Origin: Rhodanobacter sp. AS-Z3 | GTDB taxonomy: Bacteria; Pseudomonadota; Gammaproteobacteria; Xanthomonadales; Rhodanobacteraceae | Length of the DNA stretch: 64,000 bases | Assembly (NCBI RefSeq): GCF_029224025.1 | Contig: NZ_CP119392.1 | Location: forward strand, 705,001 to 769,000 | Direction of reading: 5' to 3' | Part shown: piece after piece, positions 1-8,389 of the stretch | Numbering within the stretch: position 1 is the stretch's first letter | Layout: every line of letters begins with the position of its first letter | Notes under the pieces: model-generated | Databases searched by the model: none | Seen by the model: the letters and a program-made list of their open reading frames with translations, nothing else | Told to the model about the DNA's origin: nothing | Program-made: the position numbers and the translations under genes

Positions 1-235
1 GCGCCGACTGGCTCAGGTCGGCCAGCTCTTCGTTGATCTGGCCTACGGTCATTTCGTGATCGACCAACAAGCACAGGATGCGCAGTCGATACGCGTTGCC
101 CAGTGACTTCAACAATTCCGAAGCCTCTTCGGCGCGCTCCTGCATGGCACCCATGTCCGGCAGTGCCGGCACCGGCTTGCGGCTCTTCACCGCCACCGTT
201 CGGGCTGGCTTGCGAGTTGACTTCTTCATATCCAT
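1..235 (-). CDS. ArsR/SmtB-family repressor, BigR/SqrR-like (3' part cut by window edge)
   Basis: Reading leftward from an ATG at 235 gives a protein that begins MDMKKSTRKP and runs off the window after about 78 codons. After a basic, low-complexity tail of about 35 residues comes the start of a winged-helix domain typical of ArsR proteins (LLKSLGNAYRLRILCLL, then a helix ending ELADLSQSA). A second ATG lies two codons in (229). It is divergent from a sulfide:quinone reductase gene and an operon with BLH-type dioxygenase and DUF442 genes, which is the known setting of BigR/SqrR persulfide-sensing repressors. The sensing cysteines would be partly off the window: one Cys is visible in the RILCLL segment. 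BigR identity is inferred from context; ArsR membership is clear. Confidence 0.75.
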   Translation of the reverse strand, partial: MDMKKSTRKPARTVAVKSRKPVPALPDMGAMQERAEEASELLKSLGNAYRLRILCLLVDHEMTVGQINEELADLSQSA

Positions 236-262
236 GTATATAAGATATTTCTAAATTAGATA
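236..262. promoter_or_regulatory. AT-rich divergent operator/promoter of the sulfide module
   Basis: This is an AT-rich island in otherwise GC-rich DNA, directly upstream of the ArsR-family gene. It holds an 11-base near-palindrome, TCTAA-A-TTAGA (250-260), and an adjacent ATAT-aag-ATAT repeat (238-248). BigR-type repressors are known to bind AT-rich palindromes between their own gene and the sulfide operon. Its use as the operator is inference. Confidence 0.5.
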
Positions 263-348
263 GCTGTTATGTTCCTGCGCGGGCCGCATGCTGTCAAGTC
301 GGCGCGCAGTACCCGATTCAATGGTTGCGTTGGTTGGAGGGTTGGCTC

Positions 349-1638
349 ATGGCAAACATCATCATTCTGGGTGCAGGGTTGGGCGGCATGTCGGCGGCGT
401 ACGAAATACGTGCGCTGCTTGGCAGTGAGCACGACATCACGGTGGTCGGAGAAGGGCCGCAGTTCAACTTTACCCCGTCCAACCCCTGGGTTGCGGTGGG
501 CTGGCGCGAGCAAAATGATATCCGGGTGGACGTGAAGCAGCCGCTGGAACATCGCGGCATCCACTTCATTGACACGCGTGCTGACAAGCTGATGCCGGCC
601 GACAACCAGCTTCTGCTGCAGGACGGTCGCAAGCTGGACTACGACTATCTGGTGGTGACCACCGGTCCACGTCTGGCGTTCGAGCGGGTTCCAGGCAGCG
701 GGCCGTCAGGTTATTCGCAGTCGATCTGTACCGGACCTCACGCGCACGCTACCTGGCTGGCGTATCAGGAATTCCTCAAGCATCCCGGTCCGATCGTGAT
801 CGGTGCCGTGCAGGGTGCGAGCTGCTTCGGTCCGGCCTACGAGTTCGCGATGATCGTGGATACCGATTTGCGCCGCCGCAAACTGCGCGACCAGGTGCCG
901 ATGACCTATGTCACCGCCGAGCCGTACATCGGTCACATGGGTCTGGGCGGCGTCGGCGATTCCAAAGGCCTGCTCGAATCCGAACTGCGCCAGCGCCACA
1001 TCAAATGGGTGACCAATGCGCGGGTGACTTCGGTCGAGGCCGACAAGCTTCATGTCGAACAACTCGATGACAAGGGGCAGCTGCAGCAGACCCACGACTT
1101 GCCATTCGCCTTCTCCATGTTGCTGCCTTCGTTTGCCGGCGTAGATGCGCTGCAAGGCATTGAAGGCTTGGTGAATCCAGGTGGCTTTGTGCTGATCGAT
1201 GAGCACCAGCGCAATCCGAAGTATCCGAACATCTTCGCGGCCGGCGTCTGCGTGGCGATTCCACCGGTCGAAGTCACGCCGGTACCAACCGGTGCGCCGA
1301 AAACCGGCTTGATGATCGAATCGATGGTGACGGCCATTGCGAAGAACCTGCACGCCGAACTGGCCGGTAAACCAATGCGGGCACGCGCCACCTGGAACGC
1401 GATGTGCCTGGCCGACATGGGCGACAGCGGCTTCGCGTTCATCGCGCTGCCGCAGATTCCGCCGCGCAACGTGACCAAGTCGATGACCGGAAAGTGGGTG
1501 CATCTGGCCAAGGTGGCCTACGAAAAATACTTCCTGCGCAAGATGCGCAAGGGCCAGGCCGAACCGTTCTACGAGAAAACGCTGATGCATGCATTCGGCA
1601 TTGATCGATTGAAGAACGATGTGCAGGACGACGCATGA
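349..1638 (+). CDS. sqr: Sulfide:quinone oxidoreductase
   Basis: A 429-residue FAD flavoprotein of the sulfide:quinone oxidoreductase family, which oxidises sulfide at the inner membrane, passes electrons to quinone and releases polysulfide or persulfide. The N-terminal dinucleotide-binding loop is GAGLGGMSAAYE. Three cysteines sit at 127 (SICTGPHA), 159 (GASCFGPAYEF) and 353 (MCLADMGD), matching the spacing of the three catalytic cysteines of characterised SQRs. The ATG at 349 is preferred over the in-frame ATG at 325 because GGAGGG lies about 10 bases upstream and the Rossmann motif then starts at residue 4. It heads the sulfide operon, divergent from the ArsR-type gene. Confidence 0.92.
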   Translation: MANIIILGAGLGGMSAAYEIRALLGSEHDITVVGEGPQFNFTPSNPWVAVGWREQNDIRVDVKQPLEHRGIHFIDTRADKLMPADNQLLLQDGRKLDYDYLVVTTGPRLAFERVPGSGPSGYSQSICTGPHAHATWLAYQEFLKHPGPIVIGAVQGASCFGPAYEFAMIVDTDLRRRKLRDQVPMTYVTAEPYIGHMGLGGVGDSKGLLESELRQRHIKWVTNARVTSVEADKLHVEQLDDKGQLQQTHDLPFAFSMLLPSFAGVDALQGIEGLVNPGGFVLIDEHQRNPKYPNIFAAGVCVAIPPVEVTPVPTGAPKTGLMIESMVTAIAKNLHAELAGKPMRARATWNAMCLADMGDSGFAFIALPQIPPRNVTKSMTGKWVHLAKVAYEKYFLRKMRKGQAEPFYEKTLMHAFGIDRLKNDVQDDA

Positions 1639-1665
1639 GCGCGCTTGCCTCAAGGTATCTCTGAC

Positions 1666-2241
1666 ATGAACGCCAATCACAACAGCGAGCGTTATCACAC
1701 GCTTTCCATGGCAGCGCACTGGCTGACGTTGGCGCTGCTCATTGCTGTATATGCCTTGATCGAACTGCGTGGAATCTACCCGAAGGGCACCGCAGCGCAC
1801 GACGCAATGAAGACCTGGCACTTCATGCTGGGGCTGTCCGTGTTCGCGGTGGTGCTGGTGCGCATGGTCTTGCGTCTGATCTATCCGGCGCCCTCCATCC
1901 AGCCGCCGCTACCGGTCTGGCAGCATCGGCTGGCGGCACTCATGCATCTGGCGCTGTACGCGTTCCTGCTGGTGATGCCGCTGCTGGGTTGGTTGACCTT
2001 GAGTGCCAAAGGCCGGGTGATTCCGTTCTTTGGTCTGGAGTTGCCGGCGTTGATCGGACCGAACAAGGCATGGGCCGGATCACTGGAAGACATCCACACC
2101 ACGATCGGCACGATCGGCTACTACCTGATCGGACTGCACGCGGCCGCTGCCCTGTATCACCACTACTTCATGCACGACAACACGCTGATGCGCATGCTGC
2201 CAGGTCGCAAACGGGCTGCTGGCACCTCGCGGCGCAGCTGA
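1666..2241 (+). CDS. Cytochrome b561 family membrane protein
   Basis: A 191-residue four-helix membrane protein of the prokaryotic cytochrome b561 type, with histidines in each bundle helix positioned as heme b ligands (AAHWLT, TWHFML, LMHLAL, and a GLHAAAALYHHYF pair near the C-terminus). The start at 1666 has AAGGT about 10 bases upstream; a TTG seven codons earlier is less likely. It sits 27 bases after sqr and may connect sulfide oxidation to the quinone pool, but the electron partner is not shown by the sequence. A second, partial b561 gene lies at the right edge of the window. Confidence 0.85.
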   Translation: MNANHNSERYHTLSMAAHWLTLALLIAVYALIELRGIYPKGTAAHDAMKTWHFMLGLSVFAVVLVRMVLRLIYPAPSIQPPLPVWQHRLAALMHLALYAFLLVMPLLGWLTLSAKGRVIPFFGLELPALIGPNKAWAGSLEDIHTTIGTIGYYLIGLHAAAALYHHYFMHDNTLMRMLPGRKRAAGTSRRS

Positions 2242-2289
2242 ACAGCCTGCAGTGGCCCGACCATTTCAAATTGCTGGAGGAATATATCC

Positions 2290-2496
2290 ATGAATATCGA
2301 CCGTGCCGTCTTCGCGTTTGCTGGAAGCATAGTGCTGCTGAGCGTGCTGCTTGGTCAGCTTGTTTCTCCCTGGTGGCTACTGCTGGCAGTATTCGTCGGC
2401 GCCAACCTGCTGCAATCGGCGTTTACCGGCTTCTGCCCACTGGCCCGAATCCTTGCCAGGCTGGGTTTGAAATCCGGCTGCGCTTTTCGATCCTGA
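2290..2496 (+). CDS. DUF2892 (YgaP membrane-domain-like) small inner-membrane protein
   Basis: A 68-residue protein starting [12 protein letters not shown] with two hydrophobic segments (about 8-24 and 25-42), then [20 protein letters not shown]. This is the DUF2892 pattern, which includes the membrane tail of the YgaP rhodanese and stand-alone proteins common in sulfide/thiosulfate operons. A strong GGAGG lies 8-12 bases upstream of the ATG. Conserved cysteines in FCPLA and near the end could handle sulfane sulfur, but this is not established. It is followed closely by the RND adaptor gene. Confidence 0.85.
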   Translation: MNIDRAVFAFAGSIVLLSVLLGQLVSPWWLLLAVFVGANLLQSAFTGFCPLARILARLGLKSGCAFRS

Positions 2497-2524
2497 TCCA
2501 CCCATGCCTGTAGCGAGTTTTTTC

Positions 2525-3616
2525 ATGAAGTCAAACCTGCGCTTGCTTGCGCTATCTGCCGCCGCCACGCTTCTCGCCGCCTGTGGCGGCACGTCTTCGA
2601 CGCCGAGTGCCGAGTTGTCGACCACGGCCTTGGTTGCCAGCGTGGTGCATGCGCAGGCGTCCGGCCGCGAACAGGTGTGGGATGGCGTGGTCGAGGCGGT
2701 GAATCAGGTGACGATCACCGCACAAACCAATGCGCGAGTGACTGCGCTGCCGCATGAAGTCAATGACGTGGTGGCCAAGGGCGACGTGCTGGTGCGCTTC
2801 AGCGATGTGGAGCAAAAGTCCGCGCGCAACGCAGCGCAAGCCCAGGTTGCCTCGGCGCAGGCCAGCTATACGGATGCGCAGGCATCCTACGAGCGCATCG
2901 CCGCGGTTTACGCGAAGGGCTATGTTTCCACCGCGCAGCGGGATCAGGCGCGTACCGCCCGTGATGCGGCGAAGGCTGCGCTGGAAGCAGCCCGCGCCCA
3001 GTCAGGCGCGGTCGGTCAGCAGCTTGATTACACCATACTGCGCGCACCGTTTGCGGGCGTGATCACGCAGCGCTTCGTGCATGTGGGCCAGGCGGTGCAG
3101 GCCGGCCCGCCGTCGCCGCAGCCGCTGATCCAGTTGCAGGCGCTGGATGATTTGCGCGTCAACGTGCAGGTGCCGCAGAGTGCGGTCGACGCGATCCGCA
3201 AATTCCACGTCGCCAAGGTGATACCGGCCGATGGCCAGCCGATTGCGGCCAGTTCGGTCGAAGTATTTCCGTATGCCGACCCGACCACGCACAGCTTCAA
3301 CGTGCGCCTGCAGTTGCCCGCCGGTGAGACGGGTTTGTATCCCGGCATGACCGTGAAAGTAGCGTTCGCCACCGGCGATGCGAAGCGCTTGCTGGTGCCG
3401 GCCGCGTCGCTGGTGCAGCGCGGTGAGCTGGTTGCGGTGTACGTGATCGGCGAACACGATGTCACTTTGCGGCAAGTGCGTTTGGGCCAACGCGAGGGTG
3501 GCGAGGCAGAAGTGCTGGCCGGGCTGGACGATGGCGAGCGTGTGGCGCGTGATCCGCAAGCGGCCGTCGCCTGGTTGGCCAAGCGCAACGCCAAGGCGGG
3601 CGCCGCTCATGAGTGA
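2525..3616 (+). CDS. RND efflux periplasmic adaptor (membrane fusion lipoprotein)
   Basis: A 363-residue HlyD/AcrA-type adaptor. From the ATG at 2525 it has a lipoprotein signal (LAAC lipobox, Cys20), then a lipoyl/barrel-sandwich half, an alpha-helical hairpin rich in Ala/Gln (about 95-160, AQAQVASAQASYTDAQ), the second lipoyl half (ILRAPFAGVITQRFVHVGQ) and beta-barrel domains. An ATG at 2504 is possible, but the lipobox geometry favours 2525. Its last 8 bases overlap the pump gene. No TolC-type outer-membrane factor is in the cluster, so it would have to recruit one from elsewhere. Its placement between sqr-related genes and the persulfide dioxygenase is the notable point. Confidence 0.88.
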   Translation: MKSNLRLLALSAAATLLAACGGTSSTPSAELSTTALVASVVHAQASGREQVWDGVVEAVNQVTITAQTNARVTALPHEVNDVVAKGDVLVRFSDVEQKSARNAAQAQVASAQASYTDAQASYERIAAVYAKGYVSTAQRDQARTARDAAKAALEAARAQSGAVGQQLDYTILRAPFAGVITQRFVHVGQAVQAGPPSPQPLIQLQALDDLRVNVQVPQSAVDAIRKFHVAKVIPADGQPIAASSVEVFPYADPTTHSFNVRLQLPAGETGLYPGMTVKVAFATGDAKRLLVPAASLVQRGELVAVYVIGEHDVTLRQVRLGQREGGEAEVLAGLDDGERVARDPQAAVAWLAKRNAKAGAAHE

Positions 3617-6600
3617 GCCGACCAGGCTGGGTATCTCCGGCCGCATCGCCCGTGCGTTTCAGCTTTCGCAGATCACGCCTTTGCTGGCGATTGCCGGGCT
3701 GTTGCTTGGCATTGCCGCGGCGATCATCACGCCGAAGGAAGAAGATCCGCAGATCGAAGTGACCATGGCCAACGTGCTGGTGCCGTATCCCGGCGCCAGC
3801 GTGCGCAGTGTCGAGAATCTGGTCAGTTTTCCGCTGGAGCAGAAGCTGTCCGAGATCAAAGGTGTCAAGCACGTCTACTCGATGAGCCGCGCCGGCATGG
3901 CTGTGGTGACGGTGGAGTTTGATGTCGGCGTGCCGCGTCAACAGGCGCTGGTCAATCTGTACAACAAGATTTATTCAAACGCCGACTGGATTCCGCAAGG
4001 CCTCGGTGTCGGCCAGCCACTGGTGAAACCCTACGGCATCGACGACGTGCCGATGATGGCGGTCACCTTGTGGTCCGACCGCCCCGAGACCACGCCCGAG
4101 CAATTGGCGAAAGTGGCACACACGCTGGAAACCGATCTCAAGCGCGTACCGGGCACGCGCGATGTTTACACGCTCGGCGCACCGGATCGTGCGGTGATGG
4201 TCGAAATCGACCCGGCCAAGCTGGCCAGTTATCAACTCAGCGTGGGCGATTTGTCACGCGGCCTGAAGGCGGCGAATGTCGCCGCCGATATCGGCAGCGA
4301 GATCGGCGGCAATCAGGACTTGCCGGTGAAAGCCGGCAGCCTGCTGATGAATGCTCAGGACGTGTCGCAACTGGTGATCGGTCTGGCCGGTGGTCATCCG
4401 GTGTATCTGTCCGATGTATCGCGCGTGGCGTCTGGTACCAATCACGCCACCCGACTGGCTTCGTTTGGTACGCCGCCGGGTCGATCCGGCCCGCTCACCG
4501 GGCTGGTTCCTGCGGTGACTCTGGCGATTGCCAAGAAGTCCGGCAGCAACGCGCATTCCATCGCAACCAGGATTCGCGAACGGCTGGAGGCGCTGCGTGG
4601 CGTGGACATTCCCGAAGGCGTGCACGCCACGGTGACCCGTGACTATGGCCAGACCGCGAACGACAAGGCTGACGAGTTGCTGCTGCATCTGGCCTTGGCC
4701 GCGTTCGCGGTGGTGCTGCTGGTGTTGTTTGCGCTGGGCTGGCGCGAAGGCGTGGTGGTTGGTGTGGCCGTGGTAATCACCCTGGCGGTGACCTTGTTCG
4801 CCTCGTGGGCGATCGGTTTCACCATCAACCGCGTGTCGCTGTTCGCGCTGATCTTCTCGATCGGCATCTTGGTCGACGATGCGATCGTGGTGGTGGAAAA
4901 CATCCACCGGCACATGGCGCTGGGTGAGAGGAGTTTGATCGAGGCGATTCCGCTGGCCGTCGATGAAGTTGGCGGACCGACCATTCTGGCCACCTTCACG
5001 GTCATCGCCGCGTTGTTGCCGATGGCCTTCGTCGGTGGCTTGATGGGGCCGTACATGCGGCCGATTCCGATCAACGCTTCCGTCGGCATGCTGATCTCGC
5101 TGGCGGTGGCCTTCGTGGTCACGCCGTGGCTGGCGTATCGCTTGCTGCGTGGTCATATGCCGCCACCGAGCGCTCAGTCGGCCGACCAACGGGTGATGGA
5201 GGAATCGAAGATCGACCGTTTCCTGCATCGCCTGTTCATCCGCGTGATGACGCCTTTCCTCGGCAATCCGAAGGCCGCGCGCAATCGTCGCCGGTTGTTC
5301 ATCGGCATTACCGTTGTGGTGTTGCTGGCGGCGGGTCTGGCCGGGGTCAAGCTGGTGATCTTGAAGATGCTGCCGTTCGACAACAAATCCGAATTCCAGA
5401 TCGTGTTGAACATGCCCGAAGGCTCGACGCTGGAGCAGACCAACCGCGCGCTGGTCGACATGAGTCAGGTGCTGAACCATGTGCCTGAGGTGAAGGATTA
5501 CCAGTTATATGCCGGCACCTCGGCGCCGATGAATTTCAATGGTCTGGTACGCCAGTACTACCTGCGCAACCAGCCGTATCAGGGCGACATCCAGGTCAAC
5601 CTGGTCGACAAGAATGAGCGCAAGCGGCAGAGCCATGAGGTGGCGATGGCGGTGCGTCCAGCGCTGACTGAAGTGGCCAAGCGATTCCATGCGCATCTGG
5701 TGGTGGCGGAAGTGCCACCCGGGCCGCCGGTGATGGCGCCGATCGTCGCTGAAATCTATGGCCCGAACTACCAAGGTCAGCGTGCAGTGGCGTTGTCGAT
5801 GGAGAAGCTGTTCGCACAGATGCCGGGCATTGCCGACATCAACCTCAGTGTCGAAAACCCCCAGGCCAAGCGTCAGTTGATCGAGATTGATCGCGCACGT
5901 GCCGCGGCACTTGGCGTCAGTCAGGCTGAAATTGTCGACGTGTTGCGCGCCGGCATGGGTGGTGATCCGGCCAGTTATGTCGCGGATGAAAACGCCAAGT
6001 ACGCGGTGCCGATCATGCTGCGCCTGCCACCGGCGGCGCTCGGTTCCATGGACTCGATCCTGAGCCTGCGCGTGCGCTCCAGCGCCGGCCAGTTGGTGCC
6101 GATCTCCGAAGTGGTGAAGGTGGTCGAGCAGCCATGGGCCGACGCGATTTACCACAAGGACCTGCTGCCCTATACCTTCGTCACCGGCGATGACGTGGGT
6201 GCGGAAGACAGCCCGGTTTACGGGATGTTCGGGCTGGTCAGCAAGATCAGCGACACGCGCCTGGCCGGCCAGCAACTGGCCCAGGAATTCACCGGCGCGC
6301 CCGCCAGCGACACGGGCTATTCCGTACGCTGGAGCGGCGAGTGGGAGATTACTTACGAGACCTTCCGCGACATGGGCATCGCCTATTCGATGGGCCTGTT
6401 GCTGATCTATCTGTTGGTGGTCGGCCAGTTCAAAAGCTATGTCGTGCCGCTGATCATCATGGCGCCGATTCCGCTGACGGTGATCGGCGTGATGCCCGGT
6501 CACTGGTTGTTCGGCGCGCAGTTCACCGCCACCTCGATGATCGGCATGATCGCGCTGGCCGGCATCATCGTGCGCAATTCGATCCTGCTGGTCGACTTCA

Positions 6601-6872
6601 TCAACCACTCGCTCGCGGCAGGGCTGAGCCTGGAACAGGCGGTGGTGAAGGCCGGCGCGGTGCGCGCCAAGCCAATCATCCTCACCGCGCTAGCGGCCAT
6701 GCTGGGTGCGTTCTTCATCCTCACCGATCCCATATTTCAGGGTCTGGCGGTGTCGCTGGTGTTCGGCGTGATGGTGTCGACCGTGCTGACCCTGCTGGTG
6801 ATTCCGTTGTTGTACTACGCCTGGTTGTCGCGCGGCGACGGTCGCCATCTGCCGGGTGCTGCAGGCCAGTGA
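3609..6872 (+). CDS. RND-family efflux transporter permease (AcrB/HAE-like)
   Basis: A 1087-residue proton-driven RND permease. TM1 follows the amphipathic N-terminus (QITPLLAIAGLLLG), and two large periplasmic loops alternate with twelve expected membrane helices. TM4 carries the acidic proton-relay pair in GILVDDAIVVVENIHRH, and the C-terminal half has the matching GMIALAGIIVRNSILLVDF segment. The start at 3609 overlaps the adaptor stop (8 bases), which implies translational coupling; the longer frame upstream only reads through the adaptor gene. The substrate cannot be told from sequence. Co-location with sulfide-handling genes suggests export of a sulfur-stress product or a reactive compound. 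Confidence 0.92.
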   Translation: MSEPTRLGISGRIARAFQLSQITPLLAIAGLLLGIAAAIITPKEEDPQIEVTMANVLVPYPGASVRSVENLVSFPLEQKLSEIKGVKHVYSMSRAGMAVVTVEFDVGVPRQQALVNLYNKIYSNADWIPQGLGVGQPLVKPYGIDDVPMMAVTLWSDRPETTPEQLAKVAHTLETDLKRVPGTRDVYTLGAPDRAVMVEIDPAKLASYQLSVGDLSRGLKAANVAADIGSEIGGNQDLPVKAGSLLMNAQDVSQLVIGLAGGHPVYLSDVSRVASGTNHATRLASFGTPPGRSGPLTGLVPAVTLAIAKKSGSNAHSIATRIRERLEALRGVDIPEGVHATVTRDYGQTANDKADELLLHLALAAFAVVLLVLFALGWREGVVVGVAVVITLAVTLFASWAIGFTINRVSLFALIFSIGILVDDAIVVVENIHRHMALGERSLIEAIPLAVDEVGGPTILATFTVIAALLPMAFVGGLMGPYMRPIPINASVGMLISLAVAFVVTPWLAYRLLRGHMPPPSAQSADQRVMEESKIDRFLHRLFIRVMTPFLGNPKAARNRRRLFIGITVVVLLAAGLAGVKLVILKMLPFDNKSEFQIVLNMPEGSTLEQTNRALVDMSQVLNHVPEVKDYQLYAGTSAPMNFNGLVRQYYLRNQPYQGDIQVNLVDKNERKRQSHEVAMAVRPALTEVAKRFHAHLVVAEVPPGPPVMAPIVAEIYGPNYQGQRAVALSMEKLFAQMPGIADINLSVENPQAKRQLIEIDRARAAALGVSQAEIVDVLRAGMGGDPASYVADENAKYAVPIMLRLPPAALGSMDSILSLRVRSSAGQLVPISEVVKVVEQPWADAIYHKDLLPYTFVTGDDVGAEDSPVYGMFGLVSKISDTRLAGQQLAQEFTGAPASDTGYSVRWSGEWEITYETFRDMGIAYSMGLLLIYLLVVGQFKSYVVPLIIMAPIPLTVIGVMPGHWLFGAQFTATSMIGMIALAGIIVRNSILLVDFINHSLAAGLSLEQAVVKAGAVRAKPIILTALAAMLGAFFILTDPIFQGLAVSLVFGVMVSTVLTLLVIPLLYYAWLSRGDGRHLPGAAGQ

Positions 6873-6881
6873 TGACGAAGC

Positions 6882-6917
6882 CCGTCACGGTGACGAGATG
6901 ACTCGTCACCGTGACGG
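6882..6917. terminator. Perfect 16-bp hairpin after the RND permease gene
   Basis: CCGTCACGGTGACGAG (6882-6897) is followed by the tetraloop ATGA and its exact reverse complement (6902-6917). Each arm is itself nearly palindromic (CGTCAC-G-GTGACG), so cruciform or dimer forms are possible. No T-run follows on either side, so it may be a processing or attenuation structure between the pump genes and the dioxygenase genes rather than a classical terminator. Confidence 0.55.
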
Positions 6918-6997
6918 CCGCATACTCAGTACCTTGCGGTGTTCAGACGACGGCTGTACCTGCCGTCGGAGGTAGCCGAGGTGATGGAGAGTTGACC

Positions 6998-7864
6998 ATG
7001 CACCATCCCGAAGTCAGGGCATTCTTTCACGAGCCCAGCAATACCTTCAGTTACGTGGTGTGGGATTCGATGGGCCTCCAGGCGGCGGTGATCGATGCGG
7101 TGCTCGACTACGAGGCCGCTTCAGGCCGCAGCAGCCATCACGCGGCCGATGAGATCGTCGCCTTCGTGCAGGCGCAGGGTTTGACCGTTGAGTGGGTGAT
7201 CGATACGCATGTACATGCCGATCATTTGTCGGCTGCGCCTTATGTGCAGTCCAGACTCGGCGGCAAGCTGGGCATCGGCGAGCATATCCGCACGGTGCAA
7301 AAGACCTTTGGTGAATTGTTCAATGTCGGGAGTGACTTTGCTCCTGATGGCAGTCAGTTCGATCATCTGTTTGCCGATGGTGAGCGCTACATGCTGGGCG
7401 GGATCGAAGCGGTTGCGCTGCATACACCCGGCCATACGCCGGCCTGCATGACGCATGTGATCGGTGATGCGGCCTTCGTCGGCGATACCTTGTTCATGCC
7501 CGACTACGGTACCGCCCGTTGTGATTTCCCCGGTGGCGATGCGGGCATCTTGTATCGCTCGATCCAGAAGATATTTGCGCTGCCCGCGGCCACGCGAATC
7601 TTTCTGTGCCACGACTACAAGGCTGCCGGTCGTGACGCGTTCGCGCATGAAACTACGGTAGCCGCCGAACGCGCGGGCAATATCCACGTGCACGACGGCA
7701 TCAGCGAAGCCGAGTTCGTGGCCATGCGCACGGCACGCGACGCCACACTGAAGATGCCGCAGTTGATCCTGCCTGCGGTGCAGGTGAACATGCGCGCAGG
7801 CCGGTTTCCGCCAGCCGAGAGCAACGGCGTGCGCTATCTGAAAATCCCGCTGGACGCGCTGTGA
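6998..7864 (+). CDS. blh: MBL-fold persulfide dioxygenase-like hydrolase (BLH/ETHE1 type)
   Basis: A 288-residue metallo-beta-lactamase-fold protein with the signature THVHADHLSAA (His71, His73, Asp75, His76), HTPGHTPA (His146), the bridging Asp163 in VGDTLFMPD, and a C-terminal CHDY. The segment GTARCDFPGGDA is characteristic of the ETHE1/BLH subgroup, which uses mononuclear iron to oxidise glutathione persulfide to sulfite. Start 6998 has GGAGAG about 10 bases upstream. The expected flow is sulfide to persulfide by SQR, persulfide to sulfite by this enzyme, and sulfite export by the TauE-like protein two genes downstream. Confidence 0.9.
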   Translation: MHHPEVRAFFHEPSNTFSYVVWDSMGLQAAVIDAVLDYEAASGRSSHHAADEIVAFVQAQGLTVEWVIDTHVHADHLSAAPYVQSRLGGKLGIGEHIRTVQKTFGELFNVGSDFAPDGSQFDHLFADGERYMLGGIEAVALHTPGHTPACMTHVIGDAAFVGDTLFMPDYGTARCDFPGGDAGILYRSIQKIFALPAATRIFLCHDYKAAGRDAFAHETTVAAERAGNIHVHDGISEAEFVAMRTARDATLKMPQLILPAVQVNMRAGRFPPAESNGVRYLKIPLDAL

Positions 7865-7900
7865 GCGTCCACCGAACCTTGCCATCCAGAGGACCTTCCC

Positions 7901-8320
7901 ATGCAAATTCATCCCCTTGTTGATCAACTCAGCGTGGCGCCGCAAATCGAAGTTGCCGACATGACCGTACTGGCTGCCCAGGGCTTCCGGGGCGTCATCA
8001 ACAATCGTCCCGACGACGAAGAGCCCGGCCAGCCGAGCAACCGCGAGTTGGAACAGGCAGCACAGCAAGCCGGCCTGGGCTGGCGCTATATCCCGGTCAC
8101 CCCCGGACAGTTCACCGAGCAACAGGCGCACGGTTTTAGCCAGGCACTGAGCGAATTGCCCGGTCCGGTACTGGCGTTCTGTCGCAGTGGTACTCGTTCA
8201 AGTTCATTGTGGGCGCTGCAGGCCGAGGGTTCGGTCGATGCCATACTGGATACTGCTCGCGTTGCCGGTTACGACTTGTCGATGCTGCGTCCGCTGCTTG
8301 AGCGAAAGCACGGCGCCTGA
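7901..8320 (+). CDS. DUF442 / TIGR01244-type phosphatase-like sulfurtransferase
   Basis: A 139-residue protein of the beta-lactamase-hydrolase-associated phosphatase family (DUF442), fused to BLH in some bacteria and separate here. The cysteine loop FCRSGTRSS has Cys94 in a CX5R P-loop like those of dual-specificity phosphatases. In sulfide operons this domain is thought to act as a sulfurtransferase, with the loop Cys carrying sulfane sulfur. AGAGGA precedes the ATG. It sits 36 bases after the dioxygenase gene. The exact reaction is inference. Confidence 0.87.
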   Translation: MQIHPLVDQLSVAPQIEVADMTVLAAQGFRGVINNRPDDEEPGQPSNRELEQAAQQAGLGWRYIPVTPGQFTEQQAHGFSQALSELPGPVLAFCRSGTRSSSLWALQAEGSVDAILDTARVAGYDLSMLRPLLERKHGA

Positions 8321-8389
8321 TCGACCGGTACAGCCTGCGCACACTTCACACAGGCCGGCCGTGGGCAACGCCTCCACTCGGGATGACCC

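Noticed and set aside
4254..5480. A 408-codon minus-strand frame in the RND permease
   Set aside because: Antisense shadow; Gln/His/Arg-rich translation.
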